Source: Paraburkholderia acidipaludis NBRC 101816 (GTDB lineage Bacteria; Pseudomonadota; Gammaproteobacteria; Burkholderiales; Burkholderiaceae). From it: DNA of 64,000 nucleotides. The notes under the pieces are model-generated. The model saw only the letters and a list, made by a program, of their open reading frames with translations, did no database searches and was not told where the DNA came from. The translations under genes were made by a program, and so were the position numbers. Each line of letters opens with the position of its first letter. The first letter of the stretch is position 1. Positions 16,738 through 24,770 of this stretch are shown piece by piece. The stretch lies in the NCBI RefSeq assembly GCF_000684975.1, contig NZ_BAXZ01000005.1:1-64000 (forward strand), in the 5' to 3' direction.

Positions 16738-18456
16738 TCAACGCAAATTAGTCTGCGCGAGCTCGATCACCTCGTCTCCACGCCCGCTCAACACCGCGCG
16801 CAGCATATAGAGGCTAAAGCCCTTGGCCTGCGCCCATTGCAGCTTCGGCGGCATGGCCAGTTCGTGCTTGGCCGTCACCACGTCGACGAGCGCAGGCCCG
16901 GGATGCGCGAACGCCGCGCGCAACGCATCGTCCAGCGCTTCCGACGTCTCCACCCGCACGCTGAAAATACCCGCTCCCTTCGCGATATCGGCAAAGTTCG
17001 TCGCCGCGAGATCGGTGCCCGTTTCGACGTAACCGCCCGCCTTCATCTCCATCGCGACGAAGCCCAGCGTGCCATTATTCAGGACAACGATCTTGATCGG
17101 CAGGTCGAGCTGCCGCGAAGTCAGGATGTCGCCGAGCAGCATCGAGAGCCCGCCATCGCCCGAGAGCGAGATGACCTGTCGCCCCGCGTGGGCCGCCTGC
17201 GCGCCGAGCGCCTGCGGCATCGCGTTGGCCATCGACCCGTGGTTGAACGAGCCGTGCAGCCGGCGCTTGCCGTTCATCGTGAGGTAGCGCGCCGCCCACA
17301 GCGTAGGCGTGCCGACATCGACGGCGAAGATCGCGTCGTCGGCCGCGAGCGCGTCCACGCGCGCCGTCACGTACTGCGGATGCAGCGGCTTGCCCGCGGG
17401 CGCCGGTGTCGCGAGGTCGTCGAGACTTTGGCGCGCATTCTTGTAGTGCTCCTTCGCCCGCTCGACGAAGCGGCGATCGGTCTTGCGCGTGAGCTTCGGC
17501 GCAAGCGCCCGCAACGTCTCGCGCACGTCGCCCACGAGCCCGAGCGCAAGCGGCGCCCGCCTGCCGAGCGCCGCCGGATTGCGGTCGATCTGCACGATAT
17601 TGGTGTGCTGCGGATAGAAGTTGCGATACGGGAAGTCGGTGCCGAGCATCACGAGCGTGTCGCACGACATCATCGCGTGATAGCCCGAGCTGAAGCCGAT
17701 CAGCCCTGTCATGCCCACGTCGTAAGGGTTGTCCCATTCGACGTACTGCTTGCCGCGCAGCGCGTGCACGGTCGGGGCGCCGAGCGTGTCCGCCAGCGCC
17801 ACGACCTCGTCGTGCGCGCCCTGGCAACCGCTGCCGCACAGCAGCGTGACAGCTTCCGAGCGGTTCAGCAGGGTGGCGAGCCGGTCGATGTCCGCCTCCG
17901 CGGGCAGCGTCGACGGTCGCGCGGCCTGGGCCCAGACCGGCTCCTCGCCCGTCGCTTCAAGCAAGGCCACGTCGCCCGGCAGCACGATCACCGCCACGCC
18001 CTTTTCGTCGATGGCCGTGCGCAACGCCGTCGCCAGCACGCGCGGGAACTGCGAGGCATTCGTCACCAGCTCGACGTAGTGGCTGCACTCCTTGAATAGC
18101 TCTTGCGGATGCGTTTCCTGAAAGTAGTGGAGGCCGATCTCCGTCGACGGAATGTGAGCTGCGATCGCGAGCACGGGAACATGGTTGCGTTGGCAATCAT
18201 AGAGGCCGTTGATGAGATGCAGGTTGCCCGGCCCGCAGCTTCCGGCGCAGACTGCGAGCCGCCCTGTCGCCGCCGCTTCCGCGCCGGCCGCGAACGCCGC
18301 CACCTCCTCGTGGCGCGTGTGCATCCAGCGAATCGTGCCAAGACGCTCCAGACTCGACGACAAGCCGTTCAGGCTGTCGCCGGTGACGCCCCAGATGCGC
18401 TCCACGCCCACCGCTTCGAGTGTCTTCGCCAGATAATCCGCGATCGTGTTCGCCAT
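16738..18456 (-). CDS. poxB: Pyruvate dehydrogenase (quinone) / pyruvate oxidase
   Basis: Thiamine-diphosphate and FAD enzyme that decarboxylates pyruvate to acetate and passes electrons to ubiquinone at the membrane. The ATG at 18456 has AAGGAGGACAGC upstream and gives 572 residues, matching PoxB. Seen: N-terminal MHTRHEEVAAFAAGAEA with the ThDP-activating glutamate, CAGSCGPGNLHLINGLYD, a central FAD domain, and the ThDP/Mg motif SGDGGLSMLLGDI...VVLNNGTLGF near residues 430-465. The C terminus corresponds to the lipid-activation peptide in E. coli PoxB. It is a single gene. Acetolactate synthase is the related alternative, but the overall pattern fits PoxB. Confidence 0.9.
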   Translation of the reverse strand: MANTIADYLAKTLEAVGVERIWGVTGDSLNGLSSSLERLGTIRWMHTRHEEVAAFAAGAEAAATGRLAVCAGSCGPGNLHLINGLYDCQRNHVPVLAIAAHIPSTEIGLHYFQETHPQELFKECSHYVELVTNASQFPRVLATALRTAIDEKGVAVIVLPGDVALLEATGEEPVWAQAARPSTLPAEADIDRLATLLNRSEAVTLLCGSGCQGAHDEVVALADTLGAPTVHALRGKQYVEWDNPYDVGMTGLIGFSSGYHAMMSCDTLVMLGTDFPYRNFYPQHTNIVQIDRNPAALGRRAPLALGLVGDVRETLRALAPKLTRKTDRRFVERAKEHYKNARQSLDDLATPAPAGKPLHPQYVTARVDALAADDAIFAVDVGTPTLWAARYLTMNGKRRLHGSFNHGSMANAMPQALGAQAAHAGRQVISLSGDGGLSMLLGDILTSRQLDLPIKIVVLNNGTLGFVAMEMKAGGYVETGTDLAATNFADIAKGAGIFSVRVETSEALDDALRAAFAHPGPALVDVVTAKHELAMPPKLQWAQAKGFSLYMLRAVLSGRGDEVIELAQTNLR

Positions 18457-18713
18457 GCTGTCCTCCTTGTAGACTGACGCGCGGCCCCGCGGTGTGCCTG
18501 TACCGCTGCACTCCGCGGCGCCGCGCCGGAAAAAGGGTTGGATATCGCGCAACCGCGCCGCCACTTGGCGGCGGAGATCCGCGATGCATCGCGCTACGTT
18601 ACGCCATCCTCGCGAACGACGCCTCGAAGCCTGCTGCGAGCGAGACGCATCGCCCGCCCCGGACCGCGGCGCCGGTTAGAATGCAGCGGTTTTGACGCCG
18701 TCCGCCGGTCTTC

Positions 18714-19418
18714 ATGAATCTCGAAAGCATTCTCTTCAGCCAGGGTTTCGGTTCGCGCCGCCAGTGCCGTGCGCTCATCGCCGACGGGCGCGTCGCCGTG
18801 GCGGGCGCGCTCTGCGCCGATCCGCTCGCATCGTTCGACACCGCGGGACTCAGCTTCAGCGTGGACGCCGAATCCTGGCCGTTTCACGAACGTGCCTATC
18901 TAGCGCTGAACAAGCCTGCCGGCTACGAGTGCTCGCGCGATCCGCAGCATCATTTGAGTGTCTTTCACCTTCTGCCGGCACCACTCGCGGCGCGCGGCGT
19001 GCAATGTGTCGGCCGTCTCGACCAGGACACGACCGGCTTGTTGCTGCTTTCGGACGACGGCCAGTTCGTTCACGCCTTCACGTCGCCCAAACGCAAGGTG
19101 CCGAAGGTCTACGTGGCAACGACACGCCATGCGCTCGACGACACGCAGCTCGAGGCGCTGCGCACGGGCGTCCTGCTGCACGGGGAACGCGAACCGATCG
19201 CGGCCGTCGATGCGTGCGCGCGCGGCGAGCATGCGCTCGAACTCACAGTGCTGGAAGGCAAGTACCACCAGGTCAAGCGCATGATCGCCGCAGCGGGCAA
19301 TCGCTGCGAGGCACTGCACCGCGAGCGCATTGGCGGCTTCACGCTGCCCGCGGATCTCGCGCCCGGCGCCTGGCGATGGCTCGAAGCACCTGAGCTCGAC
19401 GCGCTGCGCGAGGGCTGA
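18714..19418 (+). CDS. rsuA: 16S rRNA pseudouridine synthase (RsuA family)
   Basis: Isomerises a uridine in 16S rRNA (position 516 in E. coli). 234 residues: an N-terminal S4 RNA-binding domain (about 1-60, SQGFGSRRQCRALIADGRVAV) and a catalytic domain with the nucleophile D103 in VGRLDQDTTGLLLLSDDGQF. KVPKVYVAT and LEGKYHQVKRMIAAAGN are the later family motifs. The family is certain; the precise target base is inferred from the RsuA-like length and S4 domain. Confidence 0.85.
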   Translation: MNLESILFSQGFGSRRQCRALIADGRVAVAGALCADPLASFDTAGLSFSVDAESWPFHERAYLALNKPAGYECSRDPQHHLSVFHLLPAPLAARGVQCVGRLDQDTTGLLLLSDDGQFVHAFTSPKRKVPKVYVATTRHALDDTQLEALRTGVLLHGEREPIAAVDACARGEHALELTVLEGKYHQVKRMIAAAGNRCEALHRERIGGFTLPADLAPGAWRWLEAPELDALREG

Positions 19419-19582
19419 TCCGCACCGTATCGGCGCCGCTTTCGCCCGCTTGCGGCTATGTGCGGTGCCGCACCCCTATCGTCAGAACAGTCCCCTTTCC
19501 GCCGCGCCGCAACATGCCCTTCCTGACGTTGCGCCCTATACTCGTTTAAACAATGATTACAAGCGATGCAAGGAGGGGGGAT

Positions 19583-19771
19583 ATGTTCATCAACGGCACA
19601 TATCAAATTTCATACGTGTTGATGGCGTTCGTGGCACTGGGGGTGCTGTTGATCGGCGGGCTGCTCGTGTCGATGCGTTTGCGTCATCGATATCAGCCCA
19701 GCCTGATCGGCGTGCTCATCGGCGCCCTGTTCTGCTTCCTCCTGCTCGAAGCGCTGCCGGCCATCACGTGA
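19583..19771 (+). CDS. Small two-helix membrane protein
   Basis: The ATG at 19583 follows a very strong AGGAGGGGGG, giving 62 residues. Two hydrophobic segments (VLMAFVALGVLLIGGLLVSM and LIGVLIGALFCFLLLEAL) flank a basic loop RLRHRYQPS, suggesting a hairpin in the inner membrane with the loop in the cytoplasm. No family is recognised. Confidence 0.6.
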   Translation: MFINGTYQISYVLMAFVALGVLLIGGLLVSMRLRHRYQPSLIGVLIGALFCFLLLEALPAIT

Positions 19772-19804
19772 ACGGCACGCTTGCGCCATGCCGCCGCCCC
19801 GTGT

Positions 19805-20863
19805 TCACGGGTGCGGCGGCAGCGTGCGCAGGAAATCGTCGACGCTCGGATAACGCAGTCTCACGCCCAGTTCCCGCTTGAGCCGCCGGTTCGAAAGGCG
19901 CCGGGATTCGCGCATGAACGAAAGCAGCATGGGTTCGAGGCTGCGCTCCGCTTCTTCGCGGCTCACGCGCGGCGCCCGTGCGAGCCCGAACACATCGGCC
20001 ACGCGGTCGAAATACTCCCCCATCTTCAGTTCGCTGTCGTCCGACGCGTGTATCACGCGCGCCGGGCGACCGCGCGCGGCGAGTCGCACCATGATGGCGG
20101 CCAGATCGTCGGCGTGAATGTGGCTCGTGTAGACATCGTCACGCTCCACCAGCGCCGGCGTGCCCTTCGCGAGACGCGCGAGCGGCAGGCGGTTGGCCGC
20201 ATAGATGCCGGGAATGCGCGCGATCGAAGCCGTGAGCACGCCGCGTGCGGTCGCGCGGCGCAGCACGCTCTCGGCGGCCACCCGGCGCTTGGCGCGCGCA
20301 TTGGCAGGCCGCACAGGCCGCGTTTCGTCGATACGCGCGCCTTCGCAATCGCCATAAACGCCCGTCGTGCTGGCATAAACCAGCTTCAATCGGCCAGGCC
20401 TTATGCGCGCGGGCCTCGCGGCCCCCGCAGCCCCGATAGTGCGCTCGGGTACAATAGAGAACGCTTCGCGGCGCACCGGCAACGCCGCGCGCGGGCCTGC
20501 CGACGCGCCGCGCCGCACGGCCCCATGCGGTCTCCCGGCCGGCCGCGCCGCCAAACGGCGCCGTGCGGTCAGGGCGGCGATCAGACGACGGCTGCGGTTG
20601 TCGTCTTCGCCGGATTTTTCCGGCGGCGCGAGGTGCAGCACGACATTCGCGAGCCCGGCGAGCCGCGCAAGACTCGCACGCACGTCGAGGTCGCCCACCA
20701 GCGGGACCGTGCCGGCCTCGCGCAGCGACGCCGCGCGTGCCGGCTGGCTCGTGAGCGCAAACACGCGTGCGCGGGGACGCAGCAGCGCGACGCAGCGCAG
20801 GCCAACGTCGCCGCAACCGACAATCAGGATGCGCGCGCGGCGCAAGGTTCGTGTGGCAATCAT
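19805..20863 (-). CDS. NAD-dependent epimerase/SDR-like protein (YeeZ type)
   Basis: Extended short-chain dehydrogenase fold of 352 residues. The Rossmann loop is ILIVGCGDVGLRC near residue 12. LVYASTTGVYGDCEGARIDE carries the Y of the YxxxK-type strand, and the C-terminal half has ARIPGIYAANRLPL, SHIHADDLAAIM and SNRRLKRELG as in YeeZ-like sugar-nucleotide epimerases. An Arg/Ala/Pro-rich stretch of about 60 residues (about 99-160) with no similarity to the fold is inserted before the YASTTGVYG strand. Substrate unknown. It is divergent from the 2Fe-2S reductase 75 bp away. Confidence 0.8.
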   Translation of the reverse strand: MIATRTLRRARILIVGCGDVGLRCVALLRPRARVFALTSQPARAASLREAGTVPLVGDLDVRASLARLAGLANVVLHLAPPEKSGEDDNRSRRLIAALTARRRLAARPAGRPHGAVRRGASAGPRAALPVRREAFSIVPERTIGAAGAARPARIRPGRLKLVYASTTGVYGDCEGARIDETRPVRPANARAKRRVAAESVLRRATARGVLTASIARIPGIYAANRLPLARLAKGTPALVERDDVYTSHIHADDLAAIMVRLAARGRPARVIHASDDSELKMGEYFDRVADVFGLARAPRVSREEAERSLEPMLLSFMRESRRLSNRRLKRELGVRLRYPSVDDFLRTLPPHP

Positions 20864-20938
20864 GGTGGACCCATTTTAAGCCGTCGGCCCAAGTCGGCGG
20901 CAGCCCTTACGGATTTCGGACTTACGCTTCAATCGAAC

Positions 20939-21970
20939 ATGGCTTTCAACGTAACGCTCAAGCAAAGCGGCCGGCAGTTCCAGGTCGAACCGGACGAACC
21001 CATCCTCAACGCAGCCCTGCGCCAGGGCGTCGGCCTGCCCTACGGCTGCAAGAACGGCGCTTGCGGTTCGTGCAAGGGCACGGTCTGCAGCGGCGAGATC
21101 GAGCAGCGCGCGCACGCGGCCTCGGCGCTTTCGAACGACGAACGCACGCGCGGCATGGCGCTCCTGTGCTGCGCGACGGCCCAGTCGGACCTCGAAATCG
21201 ACATCCGCGAAGTGGCGGGCGTGGGCGACATGCAGGTGCGCAAGCTGCCCACGCGCATCGCCGCGATCGAGCGCCGTGCCGACGACGTGATCGTCCTGAA
21301 GCTGCAATTGCCCGCCAACGAGCGCTTGCAGTACCTCGCCGGCCAGTACCTCGAATTCATCCTGAAGGACGGCACGCGCCGCAGCTACTCGATGGCGACC
21401 GCGCCGCACGAAGAAGGCCCGCTCGAACTGCACGTCCGCCACATGCCGGGCGGCAAGTTCACCGACCACGTCTTCACGCAGATGAAGGAGCGCGACATCC
21501 TGCGCTTCGAGGCGCCGCTCGGCACCTTCTTCCTGCGCGAGGACTCGGAGAAGCCGATCGTCCTGCTCGCCTCGGGCACCGGCTTCGCGCCGATCAAGGC
21601 GATCGTCGAGCATGCGGCTCACAAGAACCTGAACCGCCCCATGACGCTCTACTGGGGCGCGCGCCAGAAGAAGGATCTGTACCTGCTGGATCTCGCCGAG
21701 CAATGGGCGAAGGACATCCCGAACTTCCGCTTCGTGCCGGTGCTCTCGGAACCTGCGGCGGGCGACAACTGGACCGGCCGCACGGGCTTCGTGCATCGCG
21801 CGGTGATCGAGGATCTGCCTGACCTGTCCGGCTACCAGGTCTACGCGTGCGGCGCGCCGGTCATGGTGGAATCGGCGCAGCGCGATTTCTCGCAGCACCA
21901 CGGCCTGCCCGAAGACGAGTTCTACGCGGACTCGTTCACGAGCGCCGCGGACCTCGCCAATCCGGTCTGA
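20939..21970 (+). CDS. 2Fe-2S and flavin NAD(P)H reductase (CDP-6-deoxy-glucoseen reductase type)
   Basis: 343 residues: an N-terminal plant-type ferredoxin domain with C37, C42, C45 (CKNGACGSC) and a fourth cysteine in LLCCATAQSD; a FAD domain with RSYSMATAPHEEGPLELHVR; and a NAD domain with IVLLASGTGFAPIKAI and YACGAPVMVESAQRDF. The order matches phenol-hydroxylase reductases and AscD. In Burkholderia this protein is usually annotated CDP-6-deoxy-delta-3,4-glucoseen reductase, although no deoxysugar genes are near, so its true partner is probably another oxygenase or reductase. The ATG at 20939 is chosen because upstream sequence overlaps the divergent gene. Confidence 0.85.
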   Translation: MAFNVTLKQSGRQFQVEPDEPILNAALRQGVGLPYGCKNGACGSCKGTVCSGEIEQRAHAASALSNDERTRGMALLCCATAQSDLEIDIREVAGVGDMQVRKLPTRIAAIERRADDVIVLKLQLPANERLQYLAGQYLEFILKDGTRRSYSMATAPHEEGPLELHVRHMPGGKFTDHVFTQMKERDILRFEAPLGTFFLREDSEKPIVLLASGTGFAPIKAIVEHAAHKNLNRPMTLYWGARQKKDLYLLDLAEQWAKDIPNFRFVPVLSEPAAGDNWTGRTGFVHRAVIEDLPDLSGYQVYACGAPVMVESAQRDFSQHHGLPEDEFYADSFTSAADLANPV

Positions 21971-22050
21971 CACGATCCCTCAAACAGTTTGTGGCGGCGG
22001 GTCGGCCTACTGCCGTCACGAAAATTTCTTCCGCCGCGCACAATTGACGG

Positions 22051-22080
22051 TTTACACGGCCGATCCGCTTGTCGTATTCT
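22051..22080 (+). promoter_or_regulatory. Promoter of the arginine-type leader
   Basis: TTTACA (22051-22056), 18-nt spacer, TATTCT (22075-22080). Transcription would begin at about 22087-22088, at the A of the leader ATG, making the leader ORF leaderless. Confidence 0.5.
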
Positions 22081-22087
22081 TGCGCCC

Positions 22088-22135
22088 ATGAACCGCATCC
22101 TGTCCGCTCTCCGACGTCGCCGCTCGCCCGAATAG
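22088..22135 (+). CDS. Arg-rich leader peptide of a putative attenuator
   Basis: A 15-residue ORF, MNRILSALRRRRSPE, ending in TAG. Four consecutive Arg codons (CGA CGT CGC CGC, 22112-22123) lie ten bases before the stop, and a fifth Arg codon is at position 3. No Shine-Dalgarno is present, but the predicted transcript starts at the AUG, as known for the leaderless trpL of Sinorhizobium meliloti. Its position before a terminator and an arginine-pathway gene fits a ribosome-sensing leader peptide. Not shown to be translated. Confidence 0.55.
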   Translation: MNRILSALRRRRSPE

Positions 22136-22139
22136 GGCC

Positions 22140-22222
22140 TGGCTTCGTTGCGGACGCGCGTTACCCACCCACGCGCATGCAGTTCGAATTACGAAAGCCA
22201 CGGCCAGCCGTGGCTTTTTGTT
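22140..22222 (+). promoter_or_regulatory. Putative transcription attenuator (antiterminator and terminator)
   Basis: TGGCTTCGT (22140-22148) can pair with ACGAAAGCCA (22191-22200) with a single bulged A, enclosing a GCGCGT/ACGCGC hairpin (22156-22161 with 22171-22176). That helix would consume the left arm of the terminator at 22194-22217. The left strand begins five bases after the leader stop, so a ribosome finishing the leader would mask it, while one stalled at the Arg codons would leave it free. Confidence 0.55.
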
Positions 22223-22225
22223 TTT
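22194..22225 (+). terminator. Intrinsic terminator in the leader
   Basis: A 10-bp stem AAAGCCACGG/CCGTGGCTTT (22194-22203 with 22208-22217), 4-nt loop CCAG, then TTGTTTTT. It lies 66 bp before the structural gene start. Confidence 0.85.
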
Positions 22226-22290
22226 CCGGCCGCCTCGTCGCGGCTTCCTTGCCAACCTTGTTGCAACCCTTGAGCGCGGAGCCCGTTGCC

Positions 22291-23475
22291 ATGAATTTTT
22301 CCGAGTACCCGACCGAGTCGCTGATGTACATCACCAACCGGCCCGAAATCGTTTTCACGCATGGCAAGGGGTCGTGGCTCTACGACAACGAAGGCAAGCG
22401 ATATCTGGACTTCATCCAGGGCTGGGCCGTCAACAGTCTCGGCCACTGCAACGAAGGGATGATCGAAGCGCTCGAGAAGCAGTCGCGCCTGCTCATCAAC
22501 CCGTCGCCGGCCTTCTACAACGAGCCGATGGCGAAGCTCGCGAACCTCCTCACGGAACACAGCTGCTTCGACAAGGTGTTCTTCGCCAACAGCGGCGCGG
22601 AAGCCAACGAAGGCGCGATCAAGCTCGCGCGCAAGTGGGGCAAAAAGCATCGCGACGGCGCCTACGAGATCGTCACGTTCGACCACAGCTTCCACGGCCG
22701 CACGCTCGCGACCATGTCGGCGAGCGGCAAGGCCGGCTGGGACACGATCTACGCGCCGCAAGTGCCGGGCTTCCCGAAGGCCGACCTCAACGACATCGCC
22801 TCGGTCGAAAAGCTCATCAGCGCGAAGACCGTCGCCGTCATGCTCGAGCCGATCCAGGGCGAAGGCGGCGTGATCCCCGCCACGCGCGAGTTCATGCAGC
22901 AACTGCGCGCGCTCACGCAAAAGCACGGCATCCTGCTGATCGTCGACGAAGTGCAGAGCGGCTGCGGCCGCGCGGGCACGCTGTTCGCGTATGAACTCTC
23001 GGGCGTCGAGCCGGACATCATGACGCTCGGCAAGGGCATTGGCGGCGGCGTGCCGCTCGCCGCGTTGCTCGCGAAGAAGGAAATCGCCGTGTTCGAAGCC
23101 GGCGACCAGGGCGGCACCTACAACGGCAACCCGTTGATGACGGCCGTGGGCTATTCGGTGATCTCGCAACTGGTGGCGCCGGGCTTCCTCGAAGGCGTGC
23201 GCGCACGCGGCGAGTATCTGCGCGAGAAGCTGCTCGAACTCTCGGCGGAACGCGGCTTCGAAGGCGAGCGCGGCGAGGGCCTGCTGCGCGCCCTGCTGCT
23301 CGGCAAGGACATCGGGCCGCAGATCGTCGAGAAGGCGCGCCTGATGCAGCCGGACGGCCTGCTGCTCAACGCCGCGCGGCCGAACCTGCTGCGCTTCATG
23401 CCCGCGCTCAACGTCACGAACGAAGAGATCGACCAGATGATGGCGATGCTGCGCGCGATCCTCGATACGCTGTAA
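22291..23475 (+). CDS. argD: Acetylornithine aminotransferase
   Basis: PLP enzyme that interconverts N-acetylglutamate semialdehyde and N-acetylornithine in arginine synthesis; relatives act in succinylornithine catabolism. 394 residues from the ATG at 22291. Seen: the phosphate-binding FFANSGAEANEGAIKLAR, FDHSFHGRTLATMSASG, the cofactor-ring aspartate in LLIVDEVQSGCGRAGTLF, and the Schiff-base lysine K248 in TLGKGIGGGVPLAALL. The subfamily assignment to biosynthetic ArgD rests on overall resemblance to Burkholderia proteins of that name. The leader region suggests arginine-responsive attenuation. A GNAT gene follows 17 bp later and is probably cotranscribed. Confidence 0.88.
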   Translation: MNFSEYPTESLMYITNRPEIVFTHGKGSWLYDNEGKRYLDFIQGWAVNSLGHCNEGMIEALEKQSRLLINPSPAFYNEPMAKLANLLTEHSCFDKVFFANSGAEANEGAIKLARKWGKKHRDGAYEIVTFDHSFHGRTLATMSASGKAGWDTIYAPQVPGFPKADLNDIASVEKLISAKTVAVMLEPIQGEGGVIPATREFMQQLRALTQKHGILLIVDEVQSGCGRAGTLFAYELSGVEPDIMTLGKGIGGGVPLAALLAKKEIAVFEAGDQGGTYNGNPLMTAVGYSVISQLVAPGFLEGVRARGEYLREKLLELSAERGFEGERGEGLLRALLLGKDIGPQIVEKARLMQPDGLLLNAARPNLLRFMPALNVTNEEIDQMMAMLRAILDTL

Positions 23476-23492
23476 TCGACCGGAACCAGGCG

Positions 23493-23951
23493 ATGTCCGT
23501 CACGATCCGCCCTTTCGCACGAGCCGACGCCGACGCGGTGATCGCGCTGTGGCTGCAGTCGTTTCCTGAGTACCAGGACACGACTCGCCCGCACCGCAGT
23601 CCGCGTCTGTCGATCGAGAACAAGCTCGGTACGCAGCCCGAACTGTTTTTCGTCGCCACGCGCGACGCAGACGGCGCGGTGATCGGCACGGCGATGGCGG
23701 GCTACGACGGACATCGCGGCTGGCTCTATTCGGTGGCCGTCGATCCGGCGGCGCGGCGCCTCGGCATCGGCACGCGGCTCGTGCGCCACGCCGAAAGTCA
23801 GCTCGCCGCGCGCGGCTGTCCGAAGCTCAATTTGCAGGTGCTGCGCGACAAGCCCGAGGTACTGGCTTTCTACGAGGCGCTCGGCTACCGCACCGATGCG
23901 GTGGTGAGCCTCGGCAGGCGGCTGGAACAACCCACGCCCATGGCCCAATAA
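23493..23951 (+). CDS. GNAT family N-acetyltransferase (YpeA-like)
   Basis: 152 residues with the GNAT fold: VTIRPFARADADAVIALW at the start, the acetyl-CoA strand LYSVAVDPAARRLGIGTRLV (R/Q-x2-G-x-G/A as RRLGIG) around residues 85-104, and VLAFYEALGYRTD near the end. This layout resembles E. coli YpeA. Its position right after the acetylornithine aminotransferase gene suggests cotranscription, but the substrate is unknown. Confidence 0.82.
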   Translation: MSVTIRPFARADADAVIALWLQSFPEYQDTTRPHRSPRLSIENKLGTQPELFFVATRDADGAVIGTAMAGYDGHRGWLYSVAVDPAARRLGIGTRLVRHAESQLAARGCPKLNLQVLRDKPEVLAFYEALGYRTDAVVSLGRRLEQPTPMAQ

Positions 23952-23983
23952 GTGCCGGCCGCATCGCCTACGCGAAGGCCATA

Positions 23984-24025
23984 AAAAAGCTGCATGAGTT
24001 GTTCACCCATGCAGCTTTTTGTTTT
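23984..24025. terminator. Bidirectional terminator
   Basis: A 13-bp stem AAAAAGCTGCATG/CATGCAGCTTTTT (23984-23996 with 24008-24020) with T-runs on both strands. It separates the argD-GNAT unit from the convergent livHMGF operon. Confidence 0.92.
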
Positions 24026-24053
24026 GTACTACGAGAGATGCTTACTTGCCCGC

Positions 24054-24770
24054 TTATTCGCCAAGATAGGCGGCACGCACCTTCGGATCGTCGAGCATCT
24101 GCTTTGCCTCGCCTTCCATCGTGACGAGACCCGAGTCCATCACGTAGCCGCGGTTCGCGGCCTGCAGCGCGAGACGCGCATTCTGCTCGACCAGCAGCAC
24201 CGTGATGCCCTCCTGCGAGATCGTGCGCACCACTTCGAAGATCTTCTCGACCATGATCGGCGAAAGACCCATCGACGGTTCGTCGAGCAGCAAAAGCTTC
24301 GGCTTGCTGAGGATCGCCCGCGCCATCGCCAGCATCTGCTGTTCGCCGCCCGAGAGCGTGCCCGCCAGCTGCGTCGCACGCTCCTTCAGGCGCGGGAAGA
24401 AGCCGAACATACGATCGACGTCCTTCTTGATGCCGTCGTTGTCGTTGCGCAGGTACGCGCCCATCTGCATGTTTTCGAGGATCGACATGCGTGCGAAGAT
24501 GCCGCGCCCTTCCGGCACCATCGCGAGGCCGCGCTTGAGCAGCTCGTGCGCCGGCACGCCCTTGATCGACTGGCCATCGTATTCGATGTCGCCCGCCGAG
24601 TAGGGCTTCAGACCCGTGATCGCCTTCATCGTCGTGGTCTTGCCCGCGCCGTTCGCGCCGATCAGCGTGACGAGCTCGCCTTCACGCACTTCGAGGTCCA
24701 CGCCCTTCACGGCCTGAATGCCGCCGTAATTGACCTGCAGGCCCTTGATTTTGAGAATTGCCTTTGCCAT
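24054..24770 (-). CDS. livF: Branched-chain amino acid ABC transporter ATPase LivF
   Basis: One of two ATPases driving import of branched-chain amino acids or related substrates at the inner membrane. 238 residues: Walker A GANGAGKTT (38-46), signature LSGGEQQMLAMARA, Walker B LLLLDEPSMGLSP, and the LivF-type VLLVEQNARLAL. Its ATG overlaps the livG stop (TGATG). It is the last gene of livH-livM-livG-livF. Confidence 0.94.
   Translation of the reverse strand: MAKAILKIKGLQVNYGGIQAVKGVDLEVREGELVTLIGANGAGKTTTMKAITGLKPYSAGDIEYDGQSIKGVPAHELLKRGLAMVPEGRGIFARMSILENMQMGAYLRNDNDGIKKDVDRMFGFFPRLKERATQLAGTLSGGEQQMLAMARAILSKPKLLLLDEPSMGLSPIMVEKIFEVVRTISQEGITVLLVEQNARLALQAANRGYVMDSGLVTMEGEAKQMLDDPKVRAAYLGE

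Larger units (their letters stand above)
21971..22290 (+). other. 320-bp leader region of the acetylornithine aminotransferase gene
   Basis: It holds, in order, a promoter, a 15-codon Arg-rich leader ORF, an antiterminator-capable segment and an intrinsic terminator, each listed separately. The last 70 bp carry the GCGGAGCCC ribosome site of the structural gene. Confidence 0.65.

Noticed and set aside
22069..22290. N-terminal extension of the acetylornithine aminotransferase (ATG at 22069)
   Set aside because: It would translate through the terminator hairpin; the protein homology begins at 22291.
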